Origin: Halalkalibacter urbisdiaboli
GTDB lineage: Bacteria > Bacillota > Bacilli > Bacillales > Bacillaceae_D
DNA length: 64,000 nt
Reading direction: 5' to 3'
Assembly: GCF_002156385.1 (NCBI RefSeq)
Contig: NZ_MVJM01000001.1
Span: forward strand, 948,861 to 1,012,860
Part shown: piece by piece, positions 17,855-27,552 of the stretch
Layout: each line of letters opens with the position of its first letter
How positions within the stretch are numbered: position 1 is the first letter of the stretch
Translations under genes and position numbers: made by a program
Notes under the pieces: generated by a model
What the model was told of the DNA's origin: nothing
The model's database searches: none
The model's input: the letters and a program-made list of their open reading frames with translations, nothing else

Positions 17855-18001
17855 TTTTTTCAGTGCCCTTTAAGTAATGCGCGGAGCCGTTGCCCGGTTT
17901 TGAAAAGCCTAGCTATGAGTGGTTTTCTCATAGCTAGGCGCGCAACGAGTGAAGCCATTACTGCTTCCTCGAAATGCTTTCAAAGGGTTTTTCAGTGCCC
18001 T
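17855..18001. repeat. palindrome-rich MITE-like segment bounded by TTTTTCAGTGCCCT
   Basis: Two direct copies of TTTTTCAGTGCCCT (17855-17869 and 17988-18001) flank about 118 bp with nested inverted repeats: CCTAGCTATGAG with CTCATAGCTAGG (12-bp perfect stem, 17908-17938), CGTTGC with GCAACG, and GTAATG with CATTAC. A third, inverted copy of the boundary lies at 16351. It has no coding potential. It looks like a non-autonomous element into which IS3 inserted. Confidence 0.6.
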
Positions 18002-18018
18002 CGACCACAAGTGTGTTA

Positions 18019-20304
18019 TTAAATGACCTGAATAACCTCGTACGCCTTTCCTTTTTTCGTCTCAAATTCATAAACAGAGTCACCTAAAGATTTAACATGA
18101 ATAGGATTCTCTTCACATATAACCGAAATCTCATCATGAATCCTTACCGTACATTGGTTGCCATTCATTGAGATAATTTTTGCACGCTTTAACGTATTCT
18201 CCTCCCACTCAATATCGACTTCAAACCCACCTCTGGCTCGCAAGCCTTTCACCTGGCCCGCTGACCACGCTTTAGGCAAAGCTGGAAGAAGATGTAGCTC
18301 ATTCATATGACTTTGTAAAAGCAGTTCTGCCATCCCTGCCGTTCCTCCGAAGTTTCCGTCAATTTGGAAAGGCGGATGGTTATCGAATAAGTTTGGTAAC
18401 GTCGAGGATGTTAGCAACCCGAGAATGTTTTCATAAGCTAAATCGCCTTCTGAGAGTCTCGCCCACATATTAATAATCCACGCACGGCTCCAGCCCGTAT
18501 GTCCGCCACCATGTTTCAATCTTCGTTCGATCGTAACCTTCGCCGCATACGCAAGCTCTGGTGTATGTTTTGGCGCAATTTGATTACTAGGGTGCAAGGC
18601 AAACAGCTGAGAAATATGGCGATGACCAGGCTCTGCCTCTTCATAATCCTCCCACCACTCTTGAATTTGCCCATGTTTGCCGATTCTAGGCGTAGGTAGC
18701 TTCTCTCTTAATTCAAGCAACTCTTGACTGAACTCCTTATCTTTTTGCAAGATGTCACTAGCCTCAATACAACTACTGAAAAGCGCATAGATAATCTGAC
18801 TATCCATAGATGGCCCCTCACATAACGTTCCCTTTTCTCCATTTGGTAAAATGTACGTGTTTTCTGGAGACACGGATGGAGACGTTACGAGGAGACCTTC
18901 TTTGTTTTCAATTAAAAAATCTACGAAAAACAAGGCTGCTTCTTTCAACGTTTTATAGGCTCTTTCCAAAAAGGCAACATCCTCGGTATATTGGTAATGC
19001 TCCCACAGATGCAAGCTTAACCAAGCTGCCCCTAATGGCCAAATTGTCGCAGGCATGTATATATCTTGAGGTGCCGTGTCCGCCCAAATATCGGTATTAT
19101 GATGAGCTGTAAACCCTCTGCATCCGTACATCTCTTTTGCCGTCTTACGTCCAGGCTCTACCATTCTCTCAATATGTTCAAGCAATGGTTCATGACATTC
19201 AGAAAGGTTGGTTACTTCCGCCGGCCAATAGTTCATTTGCGCATTGATATTAATCGTATATTTACTATCCCAAGGTGGAAGCATATGGTCGTTCCAAATC
19301 CCTTGCAAGTTAGCTGGTAATGAACCTGGCCGACTTGATGAGATGAGCAAATAGCGTCCAAACTGAAAATATGTGCTTACCAAATCTAAATCCTCTTCAC
19401 CTTTTTTCACTAACTCTAAGCGTTCATCCGTTGCGAGAGCATTTTTATCATTTGATGGAGAAAGCTTAAACGAAACACGGTTAAATAATGATTGATAATC
19501 ATCTAGATGGATTTGACGTAAAGCATTGTACGATTGATTTGCTGCCTCTTCAACTTTTAGAATGCATTCTTCTTTTGGGTTCTCATATCGGAACGATGTA
19601 GAAGCTGATAGGAGAATCGTTACCGCATCAGCATTTTCAACGAGTAACCGATTCCCAATTGTCGTTACTGTTCCATTTTCAGAAATGGCTTGAACAACAC
19701 TGCAAAATGTAATCCCATCTCTTCCACCGGTTTCACCTTGCATCAGTAATTGATTAGAAGATATCGCCTTCATATCGTCATAATTTCGCATTTTAGTACG
19801 GTCCAAAATAAGTTTGAATGAAATCGCATTCTTTTTAGATGCTGTTAATCTCATCACCATAACTTGATTCGGAAAACTCGCGAAAAGTTCCCGCTCATAA
19901 GTAACACCGTTTATATCATAAAAAACACGCGATACACCTTCGTCTAGGTTAAGTTCACGCTGGTAGTTCAATACCTCTCCCTCATGGTTAGCAAATGTCA
20001 TAAGCAAATCGCCAAGTGGCTCATAATGTCGTTGAGCACCAGGAACACCAGTAAATGCTAGTTCAGCTAAAGCCTCTGCTTCTTTTAACCGTCCTTCTAC
20101 TAGCAATTGTCGGACTTTTTGAAGGTTTTTTAGCGCATCTGGATTATTCCGATCCCTTGGTCCACCATACCAAACTGAATCCTCATTCAGTTGGATTCGC
20201 TCCTTTTCAATGCCCCCGAAAATCATTCCACCTAAGCGCCCGTTCCCAATTGGTAACGCCTCATTCCATTCTTGAGCTGGCTTTTTATAAAATAATGTAG
20301 ACAT
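18019..20304 (-). CDS. GH95 alpha-L-fucosidase
   Basis: 761 residues without a signal peptide, so cytoplasmic. The N-terminal GH95 block ([19 protein letters not shown], then [18 protein letters not shown]) and the (alpha/alpha)6 catalytic region ([50 protein letters not shown]) are clear. The family cleaves terminal alpha-1,2-L-fucose, and some members act on alpha-L-galactose. It is the last gene of the ADH-lactonase-fucosidase unit, probably releasing L-fucose inside the cell from imported oligosaccharides such as xyloglucan or mucin fragments. The IS/MITE region begins right after its stop. Confidence 0.93.
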   Translation of the reverse strand: MSTLFYKKPAQEWNEALPIGNGRLGGMIFGGIEKERIQLNEDSVWYGGPRDRNNPDALKNLQKVRQLLVEGRLKEAEALAELAFTGVPGAQRHYEPLGDLLMTFANHEGEVLNYQRELNLDEGVSRVFYDINGVTYERELFASFPNQVMVMRLTASKKNAISFKLILDRTKMRNYDDMKAISSNQLLMQGETGGRDGITFCSVVQAISENGTVTTIGNRLLVENADAVTILLSASTSFRYENPKEECILKVEEAANQSYNALRQIHLDDYQSLFNRVSFKLSPSNDKNALATDERLELVKKGEEDLDLVSTYFQFGRYLLISSSRPGSLPANLQGIWNDHMLPPWDSKYTININAQMNYWPAEVTNLSECHEPLLEHIERMVEPGRKTAKEMYGCRGFTAHHNTDIWADTAPQDIYMPATIWPLGAAWLSLHLWEHYQYTEDVAFLERAYKTLKEAALFFVDFLIENKEGLLVTSPSVSPENTYILPNGEKGTLCEGPSMDSQIIYALFSSCIEASDILQKDKEFSQELLELREKLPTPRIGKHGQIQEWWEDYEEAEPGHRHISQLFALHPSNQIAPKHTPELAYAAKVTIERRLKHGGGHTGWSRAWIINMWARLSEGDLAYENILGLLTSSTLPNLFDNHPPFQIDGNFGGTAGMAELLLQSHMNELHLLPALPKAWSAGQVKGLRARGGFEVDIEWEENTLKRAKIISMNGNQCTVRIHDEISVICEENPIHVKSLGDSVYEFETKKGKAYEVIQVI

Positions 20305-20326
20305 ATAATCATTCCTCCTTTTTTAT

Positions 20327-21349
20327 CTATGAAAATTCAACAATCGCCTTAATGACATTTGATTCTGGAAGAAGCCATTTATCAAACTGCTCAGTCAAAT
20401 CATCAAAATGACACCGATGAGAAATGTATTTATTAATATTTAGATAGTTAGAGGATAATAAGGACAATACATAATCAAAATCTTCCCTTGTCGCGTTTCG
20501 ACTCCCCATCAATATCATTTCCTTTTTGTGAAAATCTGGATCGAAAAACTGAATATCACTTTTAACTAGACCGACATAGACAAGCTTGCCACTATGTGAG
20601 ACATAGTGAAACGCCTGCGTCATTGATTGCACATTCCCTGTCGCATCAAAAACAACCGATGGCATATCACCATTTGTCAACGCTTCTACCTTCTCTACCG
20701 GGCTATTCAACGCCTGCACGGTATGTTCAACCTTTGCCCACTCTTTACAAAATTTCAGTCTATCTTCATTTACATCCATGGCGATGACCTTTGCTCCCTG
20801 CTCTTTTGCAAATGCCATCACTCCAAGGCCAATCGGTCCCGCACCAATAACTAGAACGGTGTCGCCTTTTCTTAATTGGGCCCGTCTTACAGCGTGTGCA
20901 CCAATTGCTAACGGCTCAACCATCGCTGCCTGATCCAATGAGACACCTTCTGTCTTTATTACATTGGTTAAAGGAACTGTTATATACTCTCTCATTCCCC
21001 CGTCACGATGAACACCAATTACTTTCAAATCAGAGCAGCAATTTGTTTTTCCAGACCTACATGCAAAGCAAATACCACAAGCAACGTATGGAATAATCGT
21101 AACTTGGTCTCCACACTTTAACCCCGCATTATTGCCACTAACATCTTCAATGACACCTGCAAGTTCATGACCGAGGATGCGCGGATATGTAAAGAAAGGT
21201 TGAACCCCACGATACGCATGCAAATCAGTTCCACAAATCCCGACTCTTTTAATACGAACTAATGCCATCCCATCCTGTATACTCGGAAGGTTTTCCTCAC
21301 GATACATAAACTCTTTTGGTTGGAGACAAACTAGACTTTTCATTAGCAT
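20327..21349 (-). CDS. zinc-dependent alcohol dehydrogenase (MDR family)
   Basis: 340 residues. Catalytic zinc motifs GICGTDLHAYRG and GHELAGVI, the four structural cysteines in CGICFACRSGKTNCC, and the cofactor loop VIGAGPIGLGV are all present. It is related to threonine and sorbitol dehydrogenases. Lying between GH95 and the lactonase, it may oxidise L-fucose, L-lactaldehyde or another pathway intermediate; the actual L-fucose dehydrogenase could instead be one of the SDRs at 27553 or 28345. Confidence 0.85.
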   Translation of the reverse strand: MLMKSLVCLQPKEFMYREENLPSIQDGMALVRIKRVGICGTDLHAYRGVQPFFTYPRILGHELAGVIEDVSGNNAGLKCGDQVTIIPYVACGICFACRSGKTNCCSDLKVIGVHRDGGMREYITVPLTNVIKTEGVSLDQAAMVEPLAIGAHAVRRAQLRKGDTVLVIGAGPIGLGVMAFAKEQGAKVIAMDVNEDRLKFCKEWAKVEHTVQALNSPVEKVEALTNGDMPSVVFDATGNVQSMTQAFHYVSHSGKLVYVGLVKSDIQFFDPDFHKKEMILMGSRNATREDFDYVLSLLSSNYLNINKYISHRCHFDDLTEQFDKWLLPESNVIKAIVEFS

Positions 21350-21391
21350 TATTCACCTCAACTTGTCTTACCTCATTTTTATGCTTTCAAA

Positions 21392-22219
21392 TCAAATCTT
21401 ATAAAATATCTTTGCATTATCACCAAATAGGAGCTCTTCTTCCTGATCTGTCATTGTAGGTAACGCATGTGTTAGAGCACCCATCACATCATCATAACTT
21501 CCTGCTAGATTACAAACAGGCCAGTCGCTACCGAACATGACACGCTTTGAGCCAAAAGCGCGTAAGACAACCTGGATATACGGAATAAAATCCTCCTTCT
21601 TCCAGCTCTTATGGTCAGCTTCGGTAATCATCCCAGATAGTTTGCAATATATCGTTTCAAAGGTTGCAAGTTTTTGGATATGTTGTTTCCACGTATCGAT
21701 TTCCTTTGCGGCGATCGCTGGTTTCCCAATATGGTCGATAACCCCTCTAAGAGACGGAATTTCTTCTAATAATTTGATAAGCACAGGAAGTTGATGATGC
21801 ACGACCAACAAGTCAATAGGTACATCTTCCTCAGCAAAAAACGTCAGCGCATCAATATACGGCTTCGTTAAAACGACCGATGCATCCTCCATGTCCTGAA
21901 TCATCAATCGGAATCCAATAAACTTAGGATGCTTGCGAAATGCTTCATACTGAGTCTTATAATGGGGGTCTTCAAGGTTAAGCCAACCAACCACACCCGC
22001 AATTGACTCATTAGACTCACTTAGTTGAAGAATATATTCCGTTTCTTCTATTGTAGGGGCCGCCTGGACTAGAATCGTTTGATGGATGTCATACTTATTT
22101 AAATAGGGTTGAAGATCAGAAGGAAGGAAATCTCGGTAAAGCGACGTGACTTCAGGTGTTATCCAACTATAATCTCCCCGTTTAATCTTCCAATAGTGTT
22201 GGTGGGCATCAATTCTCAT
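21392..22219 (-). CDS. amidohydrolase-2 family lactonase, probable L-fuconolactonase
   Basis: 275 residues from the ATG at 22219, 10 nt after GGAGG; the longer start overlaps that site. The metal-dependent TIM barrel begins MRIDAHQHYW (HxH pair) and ends with the MFGSDWPVC block carrying the conserved Asp. This is the L-rhamnono/L-fuconolactonase-type subfamily (COG3618), which opens the lactone produced by sugar 1-dehydrogenases. With FucU, an SDR, a UxaA-like dehydratase and an FAH hydrolase nearby, L-fucono-1,5-lactone hydrolysis is the most likely role. Confidence 0.85.
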   Translation of the reverse strand: MRIDAHQHYWKIKRGDYSWITPEVTSLYRDFLPSDLQPYLNKYDIHQTILVQAAPTIEETEYILQLSESNESIAGVVGWLNLEDPHYKTQYEAFRKHPKFIGFRLMIQDMEDASVVLTKPYIDALTFFAEEDVPIDLLVVHHQLPVLIKLLEEIPSLRGVIDHIGKPAIAAKEIDTWKQHIQKLATFETIYCKLSGMITEADHKSWKKEDFIPYIQVVLRAFGSKRVMFGSDWPVCNLAGSYDDVMGALTHALPTMTDQEEELLFGDNAKIFYKI

Positions 22220-22325
22220 CGAGTGAAAACCTCCTACATACATTTATTGTATTTAAGTTTTCATACAAAAAAAAATTGTTTCATTCAACTGATTTATAAC
22301 TTATTTTGATAAAAAATATAACTTA

Positions 22326-22337
22326 GGAAATATTTCC
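22326..22337. promoter_or_regulatory. palindrome upstream of the lactonase gene
   Basis: GGAAATATTTCC is a perfect 12-bp palindrome about 110 bp before the lactonase start, in the spacer that must hold that gene's promoter. It may be an operator; no second copy was noticed. Confidence 0.3.
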
Positions 22338-22383
22338 GAAATGTATAAATTTAATGGCATGCCTCATTTTTATAGTACATAAG

Positions 22384-22414
22384 AAAAAGGGCAACTTCTT
22401 TCCAGGAGTCACCC
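22384..22414 (-). terminator. intrinsic terminator after fucU
   Basis: On the minus strand GGGTGACT pairs with AGTTGCCC (two G-T pairs) and is followed by TTTTTCTT. It separates the importer-fucU transcript from the lactonase-ADH-GH95 transcript. Confidence 0.7.
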
Positions 22415-22464
22415 CCTAAATTTTTATGCTTTTCTTGTTAAATTCTAGTAATCACAAAGGTCTT

Positions 22465-22893
22465 TTAATTAATTGTGCCTTTTTTTAATAATATGTTTGC
22501 ATATAGAGCTTTCTCACCTGTAGCAACGATTGCATAAGCAGACTTTGCTCTCTCATAAAAAGCAAAACGCTCCATTTTCTCAAATCTAACATTCGTATTG
22601 CAAGCCTCTGCTACCGTGTTTTTATATACGTCCCAAATAGACGGAATAAAATCATCTCTTGCTTCTACCGCCATAAGTGCCACTGGTTCTTCAACATAGC
22701 TATCTAATGGAAACAGTGTTAAAATGTCGTTCAATAGCTCTGGTATACCATGCCCATCGCATCTAATTACCCGACTATTATGACTTGCTGCTGGGAAATT
22801 CCCATCAGCAAATACAATTTCATCACCATGCCCCATCTCCATTAGTACTTTTACTAACTCTGGTGACAAAAGCCTTGGTATTCCTTTCAACAT
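22465..22893 (-). CDS. fucU: RbsD/FucU-family L-fucose mutarotase
   Basis: 142 residues from the ATG at 22893; a TTG 9 nt upstream is possible. The RbsD/FucU fold is recognised by LVKVLMEMGHGDEIVFADGN with the active-site histidine and aspartate, and the C-terminal YERAKSAYAIVATGE block matches FucU rather than RbsD. It interconverts alpha and beta anomers of L-fucose, supplying the anomer used by the 1-dehydrogenase. It is the last gene of the importer operon and is followed by a terminator. Confidence 0.9.
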   Translation of the reverse strand: MLKGIPRLLSPELVKVLMEMGHGDEIVFADGNFPAASHNSRVIRCDGHGIPELLNDILTLFPLDSYVEEPVALMAVEARDDFIPSIWDVYKNTVAEACNTNVRFEKMERFAFYERAKSAYAIVATGEKALYANILLKKGTIN

Positions 22894-22948
22894 GTTTATC
22901 AACTGCCTTTATTGTATTGTTGAACTTTTGATAGAAAACTGCTCATTT

Positions 22949-23932
22949 TTACTCATATAGAACCGCTTGAATTTTTTCATCGTTAATATTATTTTTATCA
23001 TACCAATAAAATCCTGTATCAATTGACTCCTCCACTGGTTCACCACTTGCTGCTAATACCGCTGCTTTTACAGTTTCATACCCAATTCCAATCGGATTTT
23101 GCGTAACAGCCCCAGCCATAACTCCATTGTTTATGGCCTCTACTTGCAGGGATCCAGAATCAAAACCAATCACAGTAATATCTCCTGTTTTATTTAGTTC
23201 CTTAACTGCATTTATAATCCCTATAGCAGAACCTTCATTAGCACCGAAAAATCCTTTTAAGTCAGGGTAAGCTAGTAGGATTGTTTTTGCTAGGTCAGTA
23301 GATTTAAGATGGTCTCCTGCACCATATTGAATATCGACAATTTCAATATTAGGATGATTTTCCTCGATATATTCAACGAATCCATCCCGTCTGTGAACTC
23401 CTGTAATACTAGTTTGATCATGAACGATCAATGCGATTTGACCTTCACCATCTATTAATTCTGCCATTTTCGAAGCGGCTAGAGCGGCTGCTGCAATATT
23501 ATCGGTCGCCGCAGTAGTTACAGGGATGGTACTATCTACTCCTGAGTCAAAAGCCACAATCGGGATGTTGTTTTCCTCCGCTTGTTCTAAAAAAGGAATC
23601 GATGCCTGGCTATCCAATGCGGCAAAACCAATCGCATCTGGTTTGTTATCTAATGCAGCTCTTAACATATCAATTTGTCTATCTACGTTAGATTCTGACT
23701 CAGGTCCCTCAAACGTAATTTCTGCTCCATATTCTTCTGCTGCTTGCTCTGCCCCTTCTCTTACCGCTTGCCAAAATTGGTGTTGGAATCCCTTTGAAAC
23801 AATTGGAATAAACAATTTGTCTTCAGATTTCTCCCCATTGATTTCATTATTTGCCCCCTCTTCACTAGATCCACAAGCTGAAAGTGCTGTTACAACAACT
23901 AACAAAATCAAAAATATAGATAATTTCCTCAT
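22949..23932 (-). CDS. sugar-binding lipoprotein of an ABC importer (RbsB-like)
   Basis: About 327 residues. The type II signal peptide ends LSAC, with Cys the lipidation site, followed by an acidic GSSEEGANNE linker and a periplasmic-binding-protein-4 domain (GFAALDSQASIPFLEQAEEN, IPIVAFDSG, VIGFDSGSLQ). It is the extracytoplasmic receptor of the importer formed with the next two genes. The surrounding pathway suggests L-fucose or a related deoxy-sugar as ligand. The ATG at 23932 has the better-spaced GGAG site. Confidence 0.9.
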   Translation of the reverse strand: MRKLSIFLILLVVVTALSACGSSEEGANNEINGEKSEDKLFIPIVSKGFQHQFWQAVREGAEQAAEEYGAEITFEGPESESNVDRQIDMLRAALDNKPDAIGFAALDSQASIPFLEQAEENNIPIVAFDSGVDSTIPVTTAATDNIAAAALAASKMAELIDGEGQIALIVHDQTSITGVHRRDGFVEYIEENHPNIEIVDIQYGAGDHLKSTDLAKTILLAYPDLKGFFGANEGSAIGIINAVKELNKTGDITVIGFDSGSLQVEAINNGVMAGAVTQNPIGIGYETVKAAVLAASGEPVEESIDTGFYWYDKNNINDEKIQAVLYE

Positions 23933-23982
23933 ATTCATTCTCCTTTTTTTATGTTTATTTTTATAAATCCGAACATAGATTA

Positions 23983-24969
23983 TTAAGCCTTTTGTCTTCG
24001 TAAATTATCAGCATAAACCGCTAAAATAATCACAAATCCAACAACGACGGTTTGCCATTCTTGTGGCACAGAAAGTATACGTAATCCATTTGTTAAAACA
24101 CTCATAATCAGTGCTCCAATAACCGTTCCAATAATCGTACCTTTTCCTCCACTAAGAGAGGTCCCTCCTATTACAACTGCCGCAATTGCTTCCAATTCAT
24201 ACCCCATCCCTAAAGCGGGTTGTGCCGAATTTAATCGAGAAGCCATAATGACACCAGCTAACCCTGTAAAGACACCGGCTAATGTATAAATTTTAATCTT
24301 CCAACTGTTTACGTTTACACCTGATAATCGAGTCGCTTCCTCATTACTTCCTAAAGCAAATGTGTATCGCCCAACAATGGTTTTAGATAACAACAGTGCC
24401 CCTATTACAGCCATACTGAAAAAAATAAAGACTCCATTCGGTATGCCAGGAATCATTGTTCCTAATGCAATCTTTGAGAAGTTTGGTGTATTGGTAAAAT
24501 AAATTGGCGAAGCTCCAGATACAACCAAAGCCATCCCTTTAGCAATCATCATCATTGCCAATGTAGCTATAAAAGGAGGAATATTCATTTTTGAAATAAC
24601 CAAACCGCACAATAAACCACAGAAAGCACCAGTGCATATCCCAACTACGACCCCAATAATGAGTGGCAATCCAAGTGTCGTAATGAAAAGCGCAGTCATT
24701 ACTGAAGAAAGTGTCATAACAGTGCCTACAGATAAATCAATTCCTCCAGTGATAATAACAAACGTTGCACCTAAAGCAAGGATTCCAATTACGGCGGTTG
24801 ACAGTAAAATCCCCACAATGTTTGAAAATTGCAAAAAATTCGGAGATGCTAATGAGAAAATGGCTATTAGAAGAATCAAACTTGCAAATGCAAGTAGTTG
24901 TTGAATCGCACCTGATTTAATAGGAATAAATGATTTATTAGGTGTATTCATGGTTGTTTCTACTTTCAT
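23983..24969 (-). CDS. sugar ABC transporter permease (RbsC-like)
   Basis: About 328 residues with eight to ten predicted membrane segments. The branched-chain/ribose permease family (BPD_transp_2) signature is clear: GGIDLSVGTVMTLSSV, TLAMMMIAKGMALV, and the C-terminal AIAAVVIGGTSLSGGKGT. The ATG at 24969 is preceded by GGGGG. It lies between the ATPase and binding-protein genes in one operon and forms the membrane channel of the importer. Confidence 0.92.
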   Translation of the reverse strand: MKVETTMNTPNKSFIPIKSGAIQQLLAFASLILLIAIFSLASPNFLQFSNIVGILLSTAVIGILALGATFVIITGGIDLSVGTVMTLSSVMTALFITTLGLPLIIGVVVGICTGAFCGLLCGLVISKMNIPPFIATLAMMMIAKGMALVVSGASPIYFTNTPNFSKIALGTMIPGIPNGVFIFFSMAVIGALLLSKTIVGRYTFALGSNEEATRLSGVNVNSWKIKIYTLAGVFTGLAGVIMASRLNSAQPALGMGYELEAIAAVVIGGTSLSGGKGTIIGTVIGALIMSVLTNGLRILSVPQEWQTVVVGFVIILAVYADNLRRQKA

Positions 24970-24991
24970 GTTTATTACCCCCAATCGTTAT

Positions 24992-26497
24992 TTAACTTAT
25001 ACGTTCACGCTTTGTTGCGTACCTCATTATTAATTCCTGTGAAGCGCTTTCATGATTGAGTTCACCTGTTATTCTTCCTTCACACATAACCATGACTCTA
25101 TGACTCATCCGAAGTATTTCAGGTAATTCTGATGAGATCATTATGATTGATTTTCCTTGCATTGCTAGTTCGTTTAAACGTTTATAGATTTCTCCTTTTG
25201 CCCCAACATCAATTCCACGAGTCGGTTCATCAAAAATTAATATCTCACAATCTCTATTTAACCATTTTGCCATAACGACCTTTTGCTGATTTCCTCCTGA
25301 AAGAAATTTTACTTCTTGATGAATGCTAGGAGTCTTTATGGATAACTTTTCAACAAGTTCTCTAGAAACCTTTGCAATCTTTGAATCTTTCGCCCAACCA
25401 AATGGATTCAAGAATTGATTAATAGAAGAAATGGCAATATTCGTTTTTACATCCATTTCAACCATTAATCCGTACCTTTTCCTATCTTCTGAAAGATACC
25501 CGATTCCATTTTTTACAGCATCATTTGGATTTTTGATATCAATTTTCTTTCCATTAACGATGATTTCTCCGAAGGTTATCGGATCTGCTCCAAAAATGGC
25601 ACGTGCCACTTCGGTTCTACCGGCCCCCATAAGTCCAGCAAAACCAAGTATTTCTCCTTTTTTCAGTTCAAAATTAATATTTTTTAATACACTGCTATTT
25701 AGATTTTTCACCTTCAGTACAACTTCATTCGTACACGTATTTACAATTGGTTTTGTGTTATCATAGATTTCTCGTCCTACCATCATGGTAATAATTTGGT
25801 CTATTGCCACCTCCTTAGTGTTAACGGTATCAATATAGGTGCCATCCCTCATGATTGTTATGCGATCAGTGATACGCTTTAACTCTTCCATTCTGTGAGA
25901 GATATAAACGATCCCGACACCGTTTTTTCGGAGGCGATTGATAATATCAAATAATGTATCGATTTCACTATCTGTCAACGCGGCTGTTGGTTCATCCATG
26001 ATTAAAACATTTGAATTAAAAGAAAGTGCTTTTGCAATCTCAACCATTTGTTGTTTTGCAACCGTCAACTCAGAAATCAACGCTCTAGGGTCTAAATTGA
26101 GTTGTAACTCATCAAATAATTTCTGGGTTCGAATGTTCAATTCATGTTCATCTAAAAAGAATTTGATTTTACTACGAGGCTCACGACCAATAAAAATATT
26201 TTGGGCAATTGTAAGATCGGGCATCAGATTAAGCTCCTGGTGAATCATACTTATTCCTAATTCTTGAGCTTTTTTCGCATCAGTGATATTGACTTTCTTA
26301 CCTTGATACGTAATAGTTCCTTCATCTTTCTGATAGATTCCGGTTAGGATTTTCATTAATGTAGATTTACCAGCGCCGTTTTCTCCTAATACTGCGTGAA
26401 CCTCACCAGCACATAATTCAAAATCTACATTAGACAATGCTTGAACACCGGGAAAACCTTTTGATATCCCTTCCATCTTCAGTAGTACGGTACTCAT
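24992..26497 (-). CDS. sugar ABC transporter ATP-binding protein (RbsA-like)
   Basis: 501 residues from the ATG at 26497 (AAAGGAGG site); the longer frame start lacks one. It has two ABC domains. The first has Walker A GENGAGKST and Walker B VLIMDEPTAAL. The second has a degenerate Walker A (GLMGAGRTE), signature LSGGNQQKV and Walker B ILIFDEPTRGID. This double-domain layout, with a variant second Walker A, is usual for the RbsA/MglA family. It powers the importer and is followed by the permease 22 bp downstream. Confidence 0.95.
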   Translation of the reverse strand: MSTVLLKMEGISKGFPGVQALSNVDFELCAGEVHAVLGENGAGKSTLMKILTGIYQKDEGTITYQGKKVNITDAKKAQELGISMIHQELNLMPDLTIAQNIFIGREPRSKIKFFLDEHELNIRTQKLFDELQLNLDPRALISELTVAKQQMVEIAKALSFNSNVLIMDEPTAALTDSEIDTLFDIINRLRKNGVGIVYISHRMEELKRITDRITIMRDGTYIDTVNTKEVAIDQIITMMVGREIYDNTKPIVNTCTNEVVLKVKNLNSSVLKNINFELKKGEILGFAGLMGAGRTEVARAIFGADPITFGEIIVNGKKIDIKNPNDAVKNGIGYLSEDRKRYGLMVEMDVKTNIAISSINQFLNPFGWAKDSKIAKVSRELVEKLSIKTPSIHQEVKFLSGGNQQKVVMAKWLNRDCEILIFDEPTRGIDVGAKGEIYKRLNELAMQGKSIIMISSELPEILRMSHRVMVMCEGRITGELNHESASQELIMRYATKRERIS

Positions 26498-26638
26498 TGT
26501 TTCCCTCCTTTTCAATTTAGAAAAATAAACAATAACATACCCTGAGGAAACCACTTTCGTTTTGTTTTGGACTGCCACCTTCAAATAGAAAGTGGCATGA
26601 TCTACACATAGCTTAAAAAAGGTCGGATAAACCTAGTT

Positions 26639-27529
26639 TTATTTCTCTACAACAAAACGGTTTGTTAAAGCCCCTAGTTTTTCAATTTCAACAGTAACCT
26701 CATCACCAGGTTGAATATATATTTGTTCAGCTTCAGGGTATCCTAAGACGACACCTTCAGGGGTACCGGTGAGAATGATGTCTCCTGGGGTTAGTGTCAT
26801 ATGCTTAGAGATATAACTGATGATCTCATCGACATAAAAAATCATATCTGATGTATTAGAGTTTTGACGAACATCCCCATTTACATAGGTTTTTAAGTTG
26901 AGGTCATTCGGATTCCCTACCTCATCAGCAGTCACTAAATATGGACCGACTGGACTAAAATCATCGCATGTTTTTCCTAATAACCATTGTGGTGTTTTCA
27001 TTTGTAAATCACGTGCTGATAAATCATTACATGTCGTATAGCCAAATACATAATTTAAGGCCTCTTCTTTGCTTACATTCTTTGCTTTTTTCCCAATCAC
27101 GACGCCTAATTCTACTTCATAATCTAACTTTTCTGTGACGTTTGGTACCGCGATGTCGCAGTTATGCCCAGTTAATGTATTATTGAATTTATTAAATAGG
27201 ATTGGTACTTCAGGGTAAGGTGCATTTGTTTCATCGGCATGCTTACGATAGTTCAACCCGACACAAATAATTTTATTTGGTTCTGTTACACTTGGACCCC
27301 ACTGAATAGCTTCTTCATTCAGCAAATAGGAAGCATCATTTGCAAGTGTGGTTATGTATGCTTCGATTGCTGAAACTGCAACTTCTCCTCCCTTAATAGC
27401 ATCCATGACATTTGTCGGGATATCCGGGTTCGGTGATACCGTCAAGGCTGCTTGAATATCAATGATTCCTTTCTCTGTTCTCACTCCTAACGTTTGATTT
27501 CCTTTTTTCAAAAATGTTACTAGTTTCAT
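26639..27529 (-). CDS. fumarylacetoacetate hydrolase-family enzyme, probable 2,4-diketo-3-deoxy-L-fuconate hydrolase
   Basis: 296 residues. The FAH catalytic domain has metal ligands in DYEVELGVVIGK, the FGYTTCNDLSARDLQ block, and the C-terminal GDIILTGTPEGV motif. In non-phosphorylative L-fucose pathways this family cleaves 2,4-diketo-3-deoxy-L-fuconate to pyruvate and L-lactate. It lies directly downstream of the two SDR genes, with the importer genes following. Other FAH activities, such as acylpyruvate hydrolysis, are possible. Confidence 0.85.
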   Translation of the reverse strand: MKLVTFLKKGNQTLGVRTEKGIIDIQAALTVSPNPDIPTNVMDAIKGGEVAVSAIEAYITTLANDASYLLNEEAIQWGPSVTEPNKIICVGLNYRKHADETNAPYPEVPILFNKFNNTLTGHNCDIAVPNVTEKLDYEVELGVVIGKKAKNVSKEEALNYVFGYTTCNDLSARDLQMKTPQWLLGKTCDDFSPVGPYLVTADEVGNPNDLNLKTYVNGDVRQNSNTSDMIFYVDEIISYISKHMTLTPGDIILTGTPEGVVLGYPEAEQIYIQPGDEVTVEIEKLGALTNRFVVEK

Positions 27530-27552
27530 TGTTCAGTCCTCCTCTAGTTTGA

